Shown one piece after another: positions 25,101-32,020 of a DNA stretch of 36,802 bases. Source of the DNA: Tidjanibacter sp. (GTDB taxonomy: Bacteria; Bacteroidota; Bacteroidia; Bacteroidales; Rikenellaceae). The notes below the pieces were generated by a model that was not told where the DNA came from, ran no database searches, and saw only the letters and a list, made by a program, of their open reading frames with translations. Positions within the stretch are counted from its first letter, which is position 1, and every line of letters starts with the position of its first letter. The translations under genes and the position numbers were made by a program. The DNA lies in the NCBI GenBank assembly GCA_017631375.1, contig JAGBTK010000070.1:1-36802 (forward strand), given 5' to 3'.

Positions 25101-25518
25101 TCTCTACGGGTGCAGGGACAGACTCGGCCAACGCCTCAGGATAGGTAGATATCACCCACATACCCTCAGGCTCTGCACGCAGTGCCTCCAAAGCCGCTGT
25201 GCGCTGCACCTTGCCCGACGAGTCGGCACGCCCGAAACGAATCGAGCGTTTGTAGCCGGTCGGGAAGAAGAGAACACGCTCCGAGGGGAGCAACGCCTCC
25301 AGATCGCCCGCAAGATATGCTGCCGCATCCCTGTCGGGCGAAACGAAGATATGGACACCTCCAAGACTCTCCACAGCAGCCGAGCCATAGAGCGCATAGG
25401 CAGAGCCGGCAAGTGCCCTCAGTTCAGTCACGCCCCCACCCTGCAATGCCTCACACAGCCGTTTCGCACTCTGCGAACCGGCCACACGACCACGCAAATT
25501 CTCAAGTTTCTTGTCCAT
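22138..25518 (-). CDS. mfd: Transcription-repair coupling factor Mfd
   Basis: A DNA translocase that removes RNA polymerase stalled at lesions and recruits UvrA. The 1126 residues show the family order: a degenerate UvrB-like N-terminal part (VFFPTGY- and YSRRGGIIDVFSF-type segments), the polymerase-interacting domain beginning near GDFVVHIDHGVGRFGGL, then the RecG-like motor with Walker A (GDVGFGKTEV, about residues 578-587), DEEQ box (LLIIDEEQKFGV), TATPIPRTLQFSLMGARDLS and the Q/R-finger segment HQLRGRVGRS. The C-terminal D7 domain follows. Length is standard. No TAnnTTTG promoter is obvious in the short gap after rng's terminator. Confidence 0.97.
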   Translation of the reverse strand: MDKKLENLRGRVAGSQSAKRLCEALQGGGVTELRALAGSAYALYGSAAVESLGGVHIFVSPDRDAAAYLAGDLEALLPSERVLFFPTGYKRSIRFGRADSSGKVQRTAALEALRAEPEGMWVISTYPEALAESVPAPVEIGSRSLSVACGEQVAMDEMVERIEALGFQKVDFVYEPGQYSRRGGIIDVFSFADNRPVRLDFFGDEIDAIRRFEISSQRSTERCDKVTIVPDLKGQAGEEERISLAEYARGATWWIDDVESMCSTVDELRKKMLADSDDPTEVQALLTSSRRLLNVLERSAVIVRRPSRRLPAGQEITFRTSPQPLFNKQYGMLADELSARQSEGFFTYILSESRLQHERLQNVFASEGRVHATFEPMMVTLHEGFIDGELKVCMYTDHQIFDRYHRYRLRGEIDRSQSLSIQELGELKMGDFVVHIDHGVGRFGGLVRTNDGGKESESVKILYRDGDVLLVNVHSLHRISRYKAGDTEAPPRVYKLGTGAWQKMKEATKKAVKNIARELIRLYAERKALGGFRFSPDGYLQNEMEASFPYEETPDQQKAMELVKGDMESSRPMDRLICGDVGFGKTEVAIRAAFKAACDSKQVAVLVPTTILALQHYRTFAERLRGMPVKVEMLSRVKSAKEVREIREGLANGTIDIIIGTHKLLGKDISFRSLGLLIIDEEQKFGVASKERLRQLSVSVDTLTLTATPIPRTLQFSLMGARDLSVIATPPPNRQPIITESHLFDEEIIREAVEFELGRGGQVFFVHNRVEDIERVAGVIQRVVPEARIVIGHGQMPAAQLEKIIMDFIYGEYDILVATTIIENGIDIPNANTIIINDAHRFGLSALHQLRGRVGRSFRKSFCYLLSPPDELLSTDARRRLRAIEEFSDLGSGFNIAMQDLDIRGAGNLLGAEQSGFIADMGFETYQKILSEAIAELRAEGTEGLDEVVGIEAVEAQGVGEDILYVTDCQVESVEEALLPDGYVGNTAEKLRLYRQLDNMTDEEELARFAAEVTDRFGQMPRQVLALLDVVRLRRRCILLGVEKVKVKNGLMLLSFPADQKSAYYKSGMFMGVLRYATSHPDRFVLRQSTGRLGMTIRNIANVEEGWKLLDKVLEVARKGMTDATK

Positions 25519-25535
25519 ACTCTTCTCGTTTTCTA

Positions 25536-25570
25536 CAAAAAAGGCTGACTAAAACTCAATTTAATCAGCC
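25536..25570 (-). terminator. Rho-independent terminator of rng
   Basis: An 11-bp stem (25543-25553 with 25560-25570, one G:T pair), 6-base loop, then a T6 run on the minus strand. It lies 78 bases past the rng stop codon and just upstream of mfd. Confidence 0.85.
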
Positions 25571-25647
25571 CTGATTATCTCTTTTTTTTTCTTAGGAGTG
25601 CCCGATTTTCGGCAGTAACGCAAAAATTCGCCTTCTTAGCCACTCCT

Positions 25648-27192
25648 CTACATCAGAGTTCTACCCTTCTTATCCAAAATTTTTGTCTCAAGCATTCCGA
25701 GCGATTGATCCTCGCAGAGTCTGATACGACAGCCATACTTGATCTGCCACTTCGCGCGGATGCTCCAGAATCCTCGGCGCAGATAAGCCGCAATCATCGG
25801 ACTTGCCACAATTTTGAGCCAACGGATACCCTTCTCCTCTGTGTAATAGGCAATCTGATTCTCTATCTGTTTGTCGTAGAGTATCGAGGGCGATATCTTA
25901 CCCGAGCCGCCACAAGTGGGACATACCTCCTTCGCCTCGGAGATAGCCTCGGGGCGTACACGCTGGCGAGTAATCTGCATCAGGCCAAACTTGGTCAGGG
26001 GCAGGATAGTGTGTTTTGCCTTGTCGGTCGCCATCAGCTGCTGCATCTTCTCATAGAGTTTCTGCCTGTTCTCAGCCTTGTGCATATCGATAAAGTCGAC
26101 AATCACAATACCTCCCATATCCCTCAACCTGAGCTGGCGTGCAATCTCTGCCGCTGCCGAGAGGTTAACATCGAGTGCTGTGGACTCTTGGTCGTCTGCC
26201 ACCTTGGCACGGTTACCGCTATTCACATCGATAACGTGCATAGCCTCAGTATGCTCAATAATGAGGTAGGAGCCTCGTTTGAGCGATACATACTTGGCAA
26301 ACAACGACTTGATCTGACGCGAGATGTCAAAGTTGTCGAAGATGGGGCGATCGCCCTTGTAGAGCTTCACAATGCGCTCCTTCTCGGGAGCAATCACTCT
26401 CACATAATCTACAATCTCGTCGTAGAGCGCCTTATTGTCTACGCAGATAGTGCTGAACGAGCCGTTGAGCGAGTCGCGGATGATAGTATTGGTGCGACTC
26501 ATCTCGCTGGTCAGCAGTGCAGGTGCGGGCTTGGTCTTGATTCCGTCCAAGGTCTGCTCCCAACGCTTGATGAGGGAGCGGATGTCCTGCTCGATGTCGG
26601 CATCGTTGTTACCCATAGCGGCTGTGCGGATAATCACACCGTAGTTCTTGGGCAACACCTTATCTACGATTGCCTTCAATCGTTTGCGCTCCTCGTTGGA
26701 GCGAATCTTTTGAGAAATGGATATCTTGTTGGTAAAGGGGATGAGAACCACATTTCGTCCTGCCAGCGAGATATCGGAGGTCAATCGCGGACCTTTTGTC
26801 GATATCGCCTCCTTGGCCACCTGTACAAGTATAGGCTGACCTGCAGAGATCATCTCGGTAATTTTGCCACTCTTTCCGATGGGCTGGTCGAGTTTGATGG
26901 AGGAGAAACGCGGGTATTTCTTCTTGGTCGAGAGGTGTGCCACCAATCTGTGGAGCGTAGTGAAATGAGGCCCCAGGTCGAGGTAGTGGACAAACGCATC
27001 CTTCTCGTGACCAATATTCACAAAGGCGGCATTCAGGCCAGGCATAATTTTGCGTACCCTGCCCAAGTAGATGTCGCCCACAGCAAAACCTCCCTTATTG
27101 CCCTCCTTGTTGAGTTCGACAAGTTGTTTGTCCTCCACAAGAGCAATAGTGGTCTCGCTTGAAGATACGTTAATAATCAGTTCCCTGTTCAT
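25648..27192 (-). CDS. rng: Ribonuclease G (RNase E/G family)
   Basis: Single-strand endonuclease for rRNA maturation and mRNA decay. The 514-residue protein starts MNRELIINVSSSETTIALVE as in the family. The S1 RNA-binding domain lies at about 35-125, and the RNase H/DNase I-like catalytic core follows with magnesium ligands D322 (VIDVNSG) and D366 (VIVDFIDM). The zinc link CPTCGGSG (C424, C427) and a small domain end it; the long scaffold tail of E. coli RNase E is absent. I chose ATG at 27192; the in-frame extension to 27258 has no family match. It lies downstream of HU and the 29-codon gene, separated from them by a large hairpin. Confidence 0.96.
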   Translation of the reverse strand: MNRELIINVSSSETTIALVEDKQLVELNKEGNKGGFAVGDIYLGRVRKIMPGLNAAFVNIGHEKDAFVHYLDLGPHFTTLHRLVAHLSTKKKYPRFSSIKLDQPIGKSGKITEMISAGQPILVQVAKEAISTKGPRLTSDISLAGRNVVLIPFTNKISISQKIRSNEERKRLKAIVDKVLPKNYGVIIRTAAMGNNDADIEQDIRSLIKRWEQTLDGIKTKPAPALLTSEMSRTNTIIRDSLNGSFSTICVDNKALYDEIVDYVRVIAPEKERIVKLYKGDRPIFDNFDISRQIKSLFAKYVSLKRGSYLIIEHTEAMHVIDVNSGNRAKVADDQESTALDVNLSAAAEIARQLRLRDMGGIVIVDFIDMHKAENRQKLYEKMQQLMATDKAKHTILPLTKFGLMQITRQRVRPEAISEAKEVCPTCGGSGKISPSILYDKQIENQIAYYTEEKGIRWLKIVASPMIAAYLRRGFWSIRAKWQIKYGCRIRLCEDQSLGMLETKILDKKGRTLM

Positions 27193-27269
27193 CTCTCTGG
27201 TTTTGTTCTGCTTTGGGAAACTACTCAGAAGGGGCTCTTCCCGGCGGGGTTTGCCCACTTTCTGACAAC

Positions 27270-27311
27270 AAATAAAGCCAAAGAGCCGGATAAGACTCTT
27301 TAGCTTTATTT
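27270..27311 (-). terminator. Hairpin after the small basic gene, ahead of rng
   Basis: A 16-bp stem (27270-27285 with 27296-27311, one G:T pair) and a 10-base loop. The 3' arm on the minus strand ends in CTTTATTT, but no long T run follows, so read-through into rng is possible. Confidence 0.6.
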
Positions 27312-27338
27312 ATTCAGCGGAAACATAAAACCGGCTAC

Positions 27339-27428
27339 TTATTTCTTTTTATGTCTGTTTTTGCGCAGACGTTTTTTACGTTTGTGGGTAGCCATCTTAT
27401 GCCCTTTTCTTTTCTTACCACTTGGCAT
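27339..27428 (-). CDS. 29-residue highly basic protein, probably ribosome-associated
   Basis: A complete small gene, ATG at 27428 to TAA at 27339. The product starts MPSGKKRKGHKMATHKRKKR and ends in KKK: 16 of 29 residues are Lys or Arg and three are His. Near-identical short proteins lie beside HU in many Bacteroidota as I remember them, and the composition fits an rRNA-binding ribosomal tail protein. A Bacteroidota-specific ribosomal protein (bL38) has been described from a Flavobacterium ribosome structure, but I cannot confirm that this is the same protein. It sits about 97 bases downstream of HU on the same strand with no promoter of its own visible. Confidence 0.8.
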   Translation of the reverse strand: MPSGKKRKGHKMATHKRKKRLRKNRHKKK

Positions 27429-27525
27429 AGTTTCTTGGTTTTTAAATTTTTAAACAATATCTCATTTAGGAGACTGCTGTTTGGGTTAGATCCTGTTCAA
27501 CAGTCTTTAACAGTCCGACTGACAA

Positions 27526-27798
27526 CTATTTTACCTTCTCAGCGAAGCTCTTAGCGGGCTTGAACGCGGGAATGTTGTGCTCGGGAATGGTAATAGTGGT
27601 GTTCTTCGAGATGTTACGAGCAACCTTAGTAGCACGCTTCTTCAAGATGAAGCTACCGAAACCTCTCAAATATACGTTCTCCTCCTTGATGAGCGAGCCC
27701 TTTACGCTATCCATAAAAGCCTCAACAATCTGCTGTACGAGAACCTTCTCAGCGCCAGTTTTCTTGGCGATTTCGTTTACGATATCAGCTTTAGTCAT
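27526..27798 (-). CDS. HU/IHF-family DNA-binding protein
   Basis: Nucleoid protein that bends DNA as a dimer. The 90 residues cover the whole fold: two N-terminal helices (MTKADIVNEIAKKTGAEKVL), the VYLRGFGSFILKKRATKVAR arm-base signature, and the beta-arm tip NTTITIPEHNIPAFKPAKSF with the intercalating Pro. The gene has a good promoter 47 bases upstream and probably co-transcribes the small basic gene. Paralogues are common in this phylum, so I assign no symbol. Confidence 0.95.
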   Translation of the reverse strand: MTKADIVNEIAKKTGAEKVLVQQIVEAFMDSVKGSLIKEENVYLRGFGSFILKKRATKVARNISKNTTITIPEHNIPAFKPAKSFAEKVK

Positions 27799-27844
27799 AA
27801 TTTATAAAATTTTAAGTGTTTGATATGTTCTTAATTGCGGATTG

Positions 27845-27876
27845 CAAAGATACATCTTTATCCGAATAATTTACAA
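27845..27876 (-). promoter_or_regulatory. Promoter of the HU gene
   Basis: On the minus strand TTG (27874-27876), 21 bases, TATCTTTG (27845-27852), within the TTG-N17-23-TAnnTTTG form known for Bacteroidota. The rest of the 208-base gap (27799-28006) is A/T-rich, with long T runs and no gene. Confidence 0.75.
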
Positions 27877-28006
27877 GTTGTTACCAATTTTTTTTCATTT
27901 TTTTTTGGTTTTTGCCAATCTTTTAACTCAATTTACTCGCTCACAAGGGGTCCAACCGCAAAAACCGTCCCAAACTTTCGGATACTTAGCACTTTATCGT
28001 TTCTCC

Positions 28007-28708
28007 CTAAAACATCCAGCTCGCTCCGCACATAGCCGACATAAAACCGCGAACACTCTTAGCGTCGGTGCTATGTTCCGAGAAGAGGTCAAAATTATCT
28101 GTCAGTGAGTAGTGGTACATAGGGGTTACTCGGAGCACAATTCTGCTGATGCGCAGCGACAACGAAGCGCCCACATCGGCTGTGAGCGAGAAGGGACCGC
28201 GCACTCTCACACCGTGCTCCCAGCTATCGCCATCAATTGTGCTTGTCGATTTACTCTCGCGACTACGCAACAGCATTCCGGGGGTTAAACCTGCCGTAAA
28301 TTCCAAATCGATAGGGAGAAAAGTGAGTAGTGCCGAGCCGAGGCTATGGTCATCCGAGAGAACATATTGGGTTGCCGAATAGGCCAATCTATCCACAACA
28401 GAGCCGGAGTGACCTACGCGAAGCGTTACTCCTAACGGCAGACGGACAAGGTGGATGTTGCTTGCAATATTCTCAACAAATGCCACACCTCCGCGCAGAC
28501 CAAAGACCGGAGTAAAGTTGTGATACCAATCAACGCCATAGTTGATGCCTTCGTTCAACTCGTTATTACCAAGTGCCGAAACATAGATACCTCCCGAAAC
28601 AGCGATCTGGTTCTGACTCTGCGCAGGATTGAATTTAAGTTTGGGCTGCTGTGCCGATGCGCTGCACGCAACGAGCAAGCCTAAGATAAGCGCAACAAAA
28701 TTCTTCAT
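28007..28708 (-). CDS. Exported protein, probable small outer-membrane barrel
   Basis: No named family recognised. The N-terminus MKNFVALILGLLVACSASAQ is a signal peptide; cleavage after ASA is likely, but LVAC also fits a lipobox (C15), so a lipoprotein cannot be excluded. The rest of the 233 residues alternates glycine and aromatic/hydrophobic strands (QIAVSGGIYVSALGNNE, FGLRGGVAFVENIASN, LRVTPMYHYSLTDNFD) and ends in WMF, an aromatic C-terminus typical of barrel substrates of BamA. The layout resembles an 8-10 strand OmpX/OmpW-sized barrel. It is divergent from porX and has its own -7 element. Confidence 0.75.
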   Translation of the reverse strand: MKNFVALILGLLVACSASAQQPKLKFNPAQSQNQIAVSGGIYVSALGNNELNEGINYGVDWYHNFTPVFGLRGGVAFVENIASNIHLVRLPLGVTLRVGHSGSVVDRLAYSATQYVLSDDHSLGSALLTFLPIDLEFTAGLTPGMLLRSRESKSTSTIDGDSWEHGVRVRGPFSLTADVGASLSLRISRIVLRVTPMYHYSLTDNFDLFSEHSTDAKSVRGFMSAMCGASWMF

Positions 28709-28738
28709 AATCTTCAGTTTGATTTTTAGTAGCCTCTA

Positions 28739-28746
28739 CAAAAATA
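28739..28746 (-). promoter_or_regulatory. -7 element upstream of the small barrel gene
   Basis: TATTTTTG on the minus strand, 30 bases before the ATG at 28708. No clear TTTG box upstream. Confidence 0.55.
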
Positions 28747-28818
28747 GTAAAAAAATCATAACATTGTTCAGACTGCCAGATGTTTATCCCTCTGCCACAC
28801 ACAATAATGGCACTCCTT

Positions 28819-28850
28819 TTTGCATTATTATTGAGAATAGAGTAACTTTG
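28819..28850 (+). promoter_or_regulatory. Promoter of porX-tsaE
   Basis: TTTG (28819-28822), 20 bases, TAACTTTG (28843-28850), matching the Bacteroidota consensus. RNA should start near 28857, which excludes the in-frame GTG at 28853 as translation start. Confidence 0.75.
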
Positions 28851-28924
28851 TTGTGTCTGTTGCTCATTTCTCGCCCTCCGCTGGGCGACTTGCGACAGAC
28901 GCAGAACCAAATATGTTAAAAGAG

Positions 28925-30481
28925 ATGGCAGAGGCTAAGATATTGTGGGTAGATGATGAGATCGAACTCCTCAAACCCCATATATTATTTTTAAAAGGTA
29001 AAGGCTACGAGGTGGAGAGCTGCAACAACGGTTTCGACGCTGTCGAGATGGCACGCAGCACCCACTACGACCTCATCATTCTTGATGAGATGATGCCGGG
29101 TATGACAGGCCTGGAGACACTTCCGCTTATCAAGGAGGTGCGCCCCCTGACACCCGTTATTATGGTGACTAAGAGCGAGGAGGAGAACATTATGGACAAG
29201 GCGGTAGGCTCTAAGATTGCCGACTACCTTATCAAGCCCGTAAATCCCAATCAGGTGCTGCTGTCTATCAAGAAGAATGTCCACCAGCAGCAACTCATCA
29301 CCGAGCAGACCACTGCCGACTACCGCTCGCAGTTTGCCTCTATCAGCAACTCGCTCTCTGGTGCAAAGACCTTTGCCGATTGGTGTGCCATCTATCGCCG
29401 TCTGACGGGTTGGGAGATTGAGCTTACCGAATCGAAAGATGAGAGCATCCGCGAGGTGCTCACCTACCAGAAGAAGGAGGCAGGCGAGGCCTTCGGCAAA
29501 TTTGTCAAGCGCAACTACCTCACCTGGATCAACTCGCGTGGCGAGGAGACTCCCACAATGTCGCACACCCTGATGCGCAGCCGCATCTTCCCCGTAGTGG
29601 AGCGCAGCCGCAAGACAACACTCCTGCTTATCGACAACTTCCGCTACGACCAATGGAGAGCTATTGCCTCGCTTGTTGCGGGACACTACGATGTGGCACA
29701 GGAGGACTTCTATTGCAGCATCCTGCCCACTGCTACCCAATATGCGCGCAATGCTATCTTTGCGGGTCTGATGCCCCTTGCTATCGACAAACTTATGCCC
29801 GACCGCTGGCTCAACGACAACGAGGAGGGCGGCAAGAATATGTATGAGGAGGAATTCCTCCGCCGACAGATTAAGAGTGCGGGCTATGGCTGGCAGACCA
29901 CCTTCGATAAGTTGGTGCGCCCCGAGGCAGGCCGAAAGCTGATTGATAATATAGCAAGAGTCTATGATGCCGACTTCTCGGTTATTGTCTATAACTTCCT
30001 CGATATTCTCTCGCACGCCCGTACGGAGAACGAGATTATGCGCGAACTTACTGAGGATGAGGCTGCTTTCCGTTCGCTGACTCGCTCATGGTTTGAGCAC
30101 TCCGACCTCTTCACTCTCCTGCGTATGCTCTCCGAGCGAGGTCACACGGTGATCATCACCTCCGACCACGGCACAGTGCGCGTAGAGAACCCGATTAAGG
30201 TACAGGGCGACCGCGAGACCTCGCCCAATCTGCGCTATAAGACGGGTCGCAACCTTAATTATAATCCTAAGGAGGTATTTGAGATTAACCGCCCGGCTGA
30301 GGCACAGCTTCCGCAGAGCAATCTGACTTCGAGCTATATCTTTGCCCTCGGTCGCGATTTCTTCACCTACCCGAATAACGCCAACCAGTATATCCGCTAC
30401 TATAAGGACACCTTCCAGCACGGTGGTATCTCTATGGAGGAGATGATTGTACCCTATATTGTATTGACACCCAAGCAGTAA
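28925..30481 (+). CDS. porX: PorX-type response regulator with PglZ domain
   Basis: In Porphyromonas gingivalis PorX is the regulator of type IX secretion, pairing with PorY; its effector is an alkaline-phosphatase-like PglZ domain with nucleotide phosphodiesterase activity rather than a DNA-binding domain. From MAEAKILWVDDE the receiver spans about 1-120, with D10-D11, phosphorylation site D54 (LIILDEMMPGMTG, codon 29084-29086), VTKSEEE and the DYLIKPVN lysine. A helical linker follows, then PglZ (about 220-518) with metal-ligand segments LLLIDNFRYDQW and VIITSDHGTVRVE. ATG at 28913 (MLKEMAEAK) is also possible. tsaE begins 11 bases after the stop codon. No secretion-system genes are in the window. 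Confidence 0.92.
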   Translation: MAEAKILWVDDEIELLKPHILFLKGKGYEVESCNNGFDAVEMARSTHYDLIILDEMMPGMTGLETLPLIKEVRPLTPVIMVTKSEEENIMDKAVGSKIADYLIKPVNPNQVLLSIKKNVHQQQLITEQTTADYRSQFASISNSLSGAKTFADWCAIYRRLTGWEIELTESKDESIREVLTYQKKEAGEAFGKFVKRNYLTWINSRGEETPTMSHTLMRSRIFPVVERSRKTTLLLIDNFRYDQWRAIASLVAGHYDVAQEDFYCSILPTATQYARNAIFAGLMPLAIDKLMPDRWLNDNEEGGKNMYEEEFLRRQIKSAGYGWQTTFDKLVRPEAGRKLIDNIARVYDADFSVIVYNFLDILSHARTENEIMRELTEDEAAFRSLTRSWFEHSDLFTLLRMLSERGHTVIITSDHGTVRVENPIKVQGDRETSPNLRYKTGRNLNYNPKEVFEINRPAEAQLPQSNLTSSYIFALGRDFFTYPNNANQYIRYYKDTFQHGGISMEEMIVPYIVLTPKQ

Positions 30482-30492
30482 CCCCTATAAAG

Positions 30493-30906
30493 ATGAAGAG
30501 AAAAGAGTATTCCCTCGGCGACCTGACTGAGATAGCCGAGATGATTTTGGAGAGCCTTGACGACCGCAATGTAATAGTATTTCGTGGCGAGATGGGAGCA
30601 GGCAAGACAACACTTATCAGCGCACTGTGCGAGGTGCTTGGTGTGGAGGACGATGTAACAAGCCCCACCTTCGCACTTGTGAATAACTATCTGACAGCCG
30701 CAGGCGACGACCTGTATCACTTTGATTTCTATCGTATTGATCGCATCGAGGAGGCCTACGATATGGGCTATGAGGAGTATTTCTACGGCTCAGGGCTATG
30801 CCTTGTAGAGTGGCCCGAGAAGGTGGAGGAACTGATCCCTGACGACGCAATGACCGTACGCCTGGAGGTACTCTCGCCTACCCATAGAGCAATAACGATT
30901 GATTAA
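30493..30906 (+). CDS. tsaE: tRNA threonylcarbamoyladenosine biosynthesis ATPase TsaE
   Basis: ATPase that works with TsaB-TsaD to put threonylcarbamoyl on A37 of ANN-decoding tRNAs, including tRNA-Asn. The 137 residues carry the P-loop GEMGAGKTT (32-40), switch-like TSPTFALVNNY, LYHFDFYRID and the C-terminal LVEWPEKVEELIP. Length is normal. It is tightly linked to porX (11 bases) and followed at 65 bases by a HAD phosphatase. Confidence 0.95.
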   Translation: MKRKEYSLGDLTEIAEMILESLDDRNVIVFRGEMGAGKTTLISALCEVLGVEDDVTSPTFALVNNYLTAAGDDLYHFDFYRIDRIEEAYDMGYEEYFYGSGLCLVEWPEKVEELIPDDAMTVRLEVLSPTHRAITID

Positions 30907-30924
30907 TTTCCCCTATATTAATCA
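30900..30924 (+). other. Inverted repeat over the tsaE stop codon
   Basis: TGATTAAT (30900-30907) and ATTAATCA (30917-30924) form a perfect 8-bp A/T-rich stem with a 9-base loop, enclosing the tsaE TAA. There is no T run after it, so it is at best a weak terminator. Confidence 0.45.
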
Positions 30925-30970
30925 TACTTGTATTTTACCTTACCAACCATCATTAGCATTCCAACGCAAA

Positions 30971-31558
30971 ATGTTTAAAAATATAGTGTTTGATTTGGGC
31001 GGTGTCGTTTTGGGCCGCGACTTTAATAGATTTGACGAGATTGTGGGCGACTATTTCTCCTTCTTCCGTCAGGATAAGTTCCCCGATTATTGGCATGACT
31101 TCGACCGCGGCACATGCACCAAGCAGGAGGTTGCCGAGGCACTCTCTGCTGATGCCGGCGTGAGCATTGAGGAGGCTAACGGACTTATTGATAAGGTGTT
31201 GGAGCTATTGAGTGAGGTACCCGAAACCTGCGACCTGGTGCGCAGGTTGAAGGAGGCCGGTTGCCGTTGCTACATACTCTCGAATATGCCGAAGGAGTAT
31301 TGGGCAGAGATTGAGAAGTTCCCTGTGGCAAAGTATTTCGACGGCGCGGTGATCTCAAGCCACGAACACCTGCTCAAACCCGAGCGCGCCATCTACGAAC
31401 GTCTCTTGGAAAGATACGACCTCAACCCCGCCGAGACTCTCTTTACCGACGATAAGAAGACAAACCTGCTGGCAGCTGAGACACTTGGCATCAGCACCAT
31501 CCACTTCGCCAGCCCCGACACCACCCCCGAAGAGATCTACCACCTGGCGACGGAGTAG
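30971..31558 (+). CDS. HAD-superfamily phosphatase, YihX-like
   Basis: A cytoplasmic HAD subfamily IA hydrolase of 195 residues. Motif I is FDLGGVVLGRDFNRF (nucleophile D8); the second Asp of the usual DxD is replaced by Gly, as in YihX-type glucose-1-phosphate phosphatases. Motif II is ILSNMP, motif III the Lys of LKPERAIYERL, and motif IV FTDDKKTN. Substrate is unknown; sugar or nucleoside phosphates are likely. Start ATG at 30971 matches the family N-terminus; the frame to 30899 overlaps tsaE and is rejected. A long hairpin terminator follows at 31602. Confidence 0.88.
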   Translation: MFKNIVFDLGGVVLGRDFNRFDEIVGDYFSFFRQDKFPDYWHDFDRGTCTKQEVAEALSADAGVSIEEANGLIDKVLELLSEVPETCDLVRRLKEAGCRCYILSNMPKEYWAEIEKFPVAKYFDGAVISSHEHLLKPERAIYERLLERYDLNPAETLFTDDKKTNLLAAETLGISTIHFASPDTTPEEIYHLATE

Positions 31559-31574
31559 AAGCCGTAGAGCTTCA

Positions 31575-31598
31575 ATTCAAAATGCAAAATTCAAAATG
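31575..31598. repeat. Short direct repeat ATTCAAAATG
   Basis: Two copies of ATTCAAAATG (31575-31584, 31589-31598), period 14, just after the HAD gene. Similar A/T-rich intergenic repeats occur in Bacteroidales genomes as I recall. First part of the 462-base gene-free gap 31559-32020. Confidence 0.6.
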
Positions 31599-31601
31599 AT
31601 A

Positions 31602-31638
31602 AACAATCGAGAGTAGTTCGATACTACTCTCGATTGTT
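31602..31638 (+). terminator. Long hairpin, terminator of the HAD gene
   Basis: A perfect 15-bp stem (31602-31616 with 31624-31638), 7-base loop; the 3' arm runs into TTGTTTAT. Confidence 0.75.
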
Positions 31639-31644
31639 GTTTAT

Positions 31645-31676
31645 GGGAGTTATGGGAAATTTGGGAGTTATGGGAA
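31645..31676. repeat. Direct repeat GGGAGTTATGGGAA
   Basis: Two exact 14-base copies (31645-31658, 31663-31676), period 18. No coding pattern. Their role is unknown. Confidence 0.7.
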
Positions 31677-31843
31677 CGTTGCGATTAAGCGAGGGCAGAG
31701 GCTGCTTGCAGACTTTGCCGAGCAGAAGCAACGAAAAGACTGAGAAGCATGATTAATAATGGGAAATGAAGAGAGTTGAAGGGAAATTTTCGAAAACAAA
31801 TTAGGCTCTTTGTGTAACAATTGGGTTTTTCGGGTTTAGGGGA

Positions 31844-31924
31844 TACCCTCGTAGAGGGTACAAACAAAATATAGGTAAGATGAGTCAAGCTTGCTTGAAC
31901 TAATCTTACCTATATTTTGTTTGT
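31844..31924. repeat. Paired palindromes with a 22-bp perfect inverted repeat
   Basis: A 7-bp hairpin TACCCTC/GAGGGTA (31844-31850, 31854-31860, loop GTA) abuts a 22-bp perfect inverted repeat (31860-31881 with 31903-31924). The 21-base loop can itself pair (GTCAAG with CTTGAAC, one bulge). It lies between the convergent HAD and recN genes. It is far longer than a usual terminator stem here and has a T-rich arm in both orientations. It could be a bidirectional terminator or a small mobile-element remnant. Confidence 0.75.
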
Positions 31925-31980
31925 AATTGCTGCAAGGCAACTCCTAAACGCGCAAACTAAATAGTACAAAAGTTTTTGGG

Positions 31981-32002
31981 GAGCCTTTTTACAAAAAGGC
32001 TC
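31981..32002. other. Hairpin just past recN
   Basis: GAGCCTTTTT (31981-31990) and AAAAAGGCTC (31993-32002) form a near-perfect palindrome 18 bases beyond the recN stop codon. No T run follows in the recN direction; T8 precedes it. Confidence 0.55.
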
Positions 32003-32020
32003 GAAAAAAAACGGCAAACA

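Noticed and set aside
28853..28924. N-terminal extension of porX to GTG 28853
   Set aside because: It would begin at or before the predicted transcription start; the receiver domain starts right after 28925.
31685..31888. 67-codon open frame on the minus strand in the recN-HAD gap
   Set aside because: It begins inside the 22-bp inverted repeat, has no recognisable motif, and is best explained by chance.
31559..32020. CRISPR array
   Set aside because: The direct repeats are 10 and 14 bases, only two copies each, with spacers of 4 bases; no cas genes are present.
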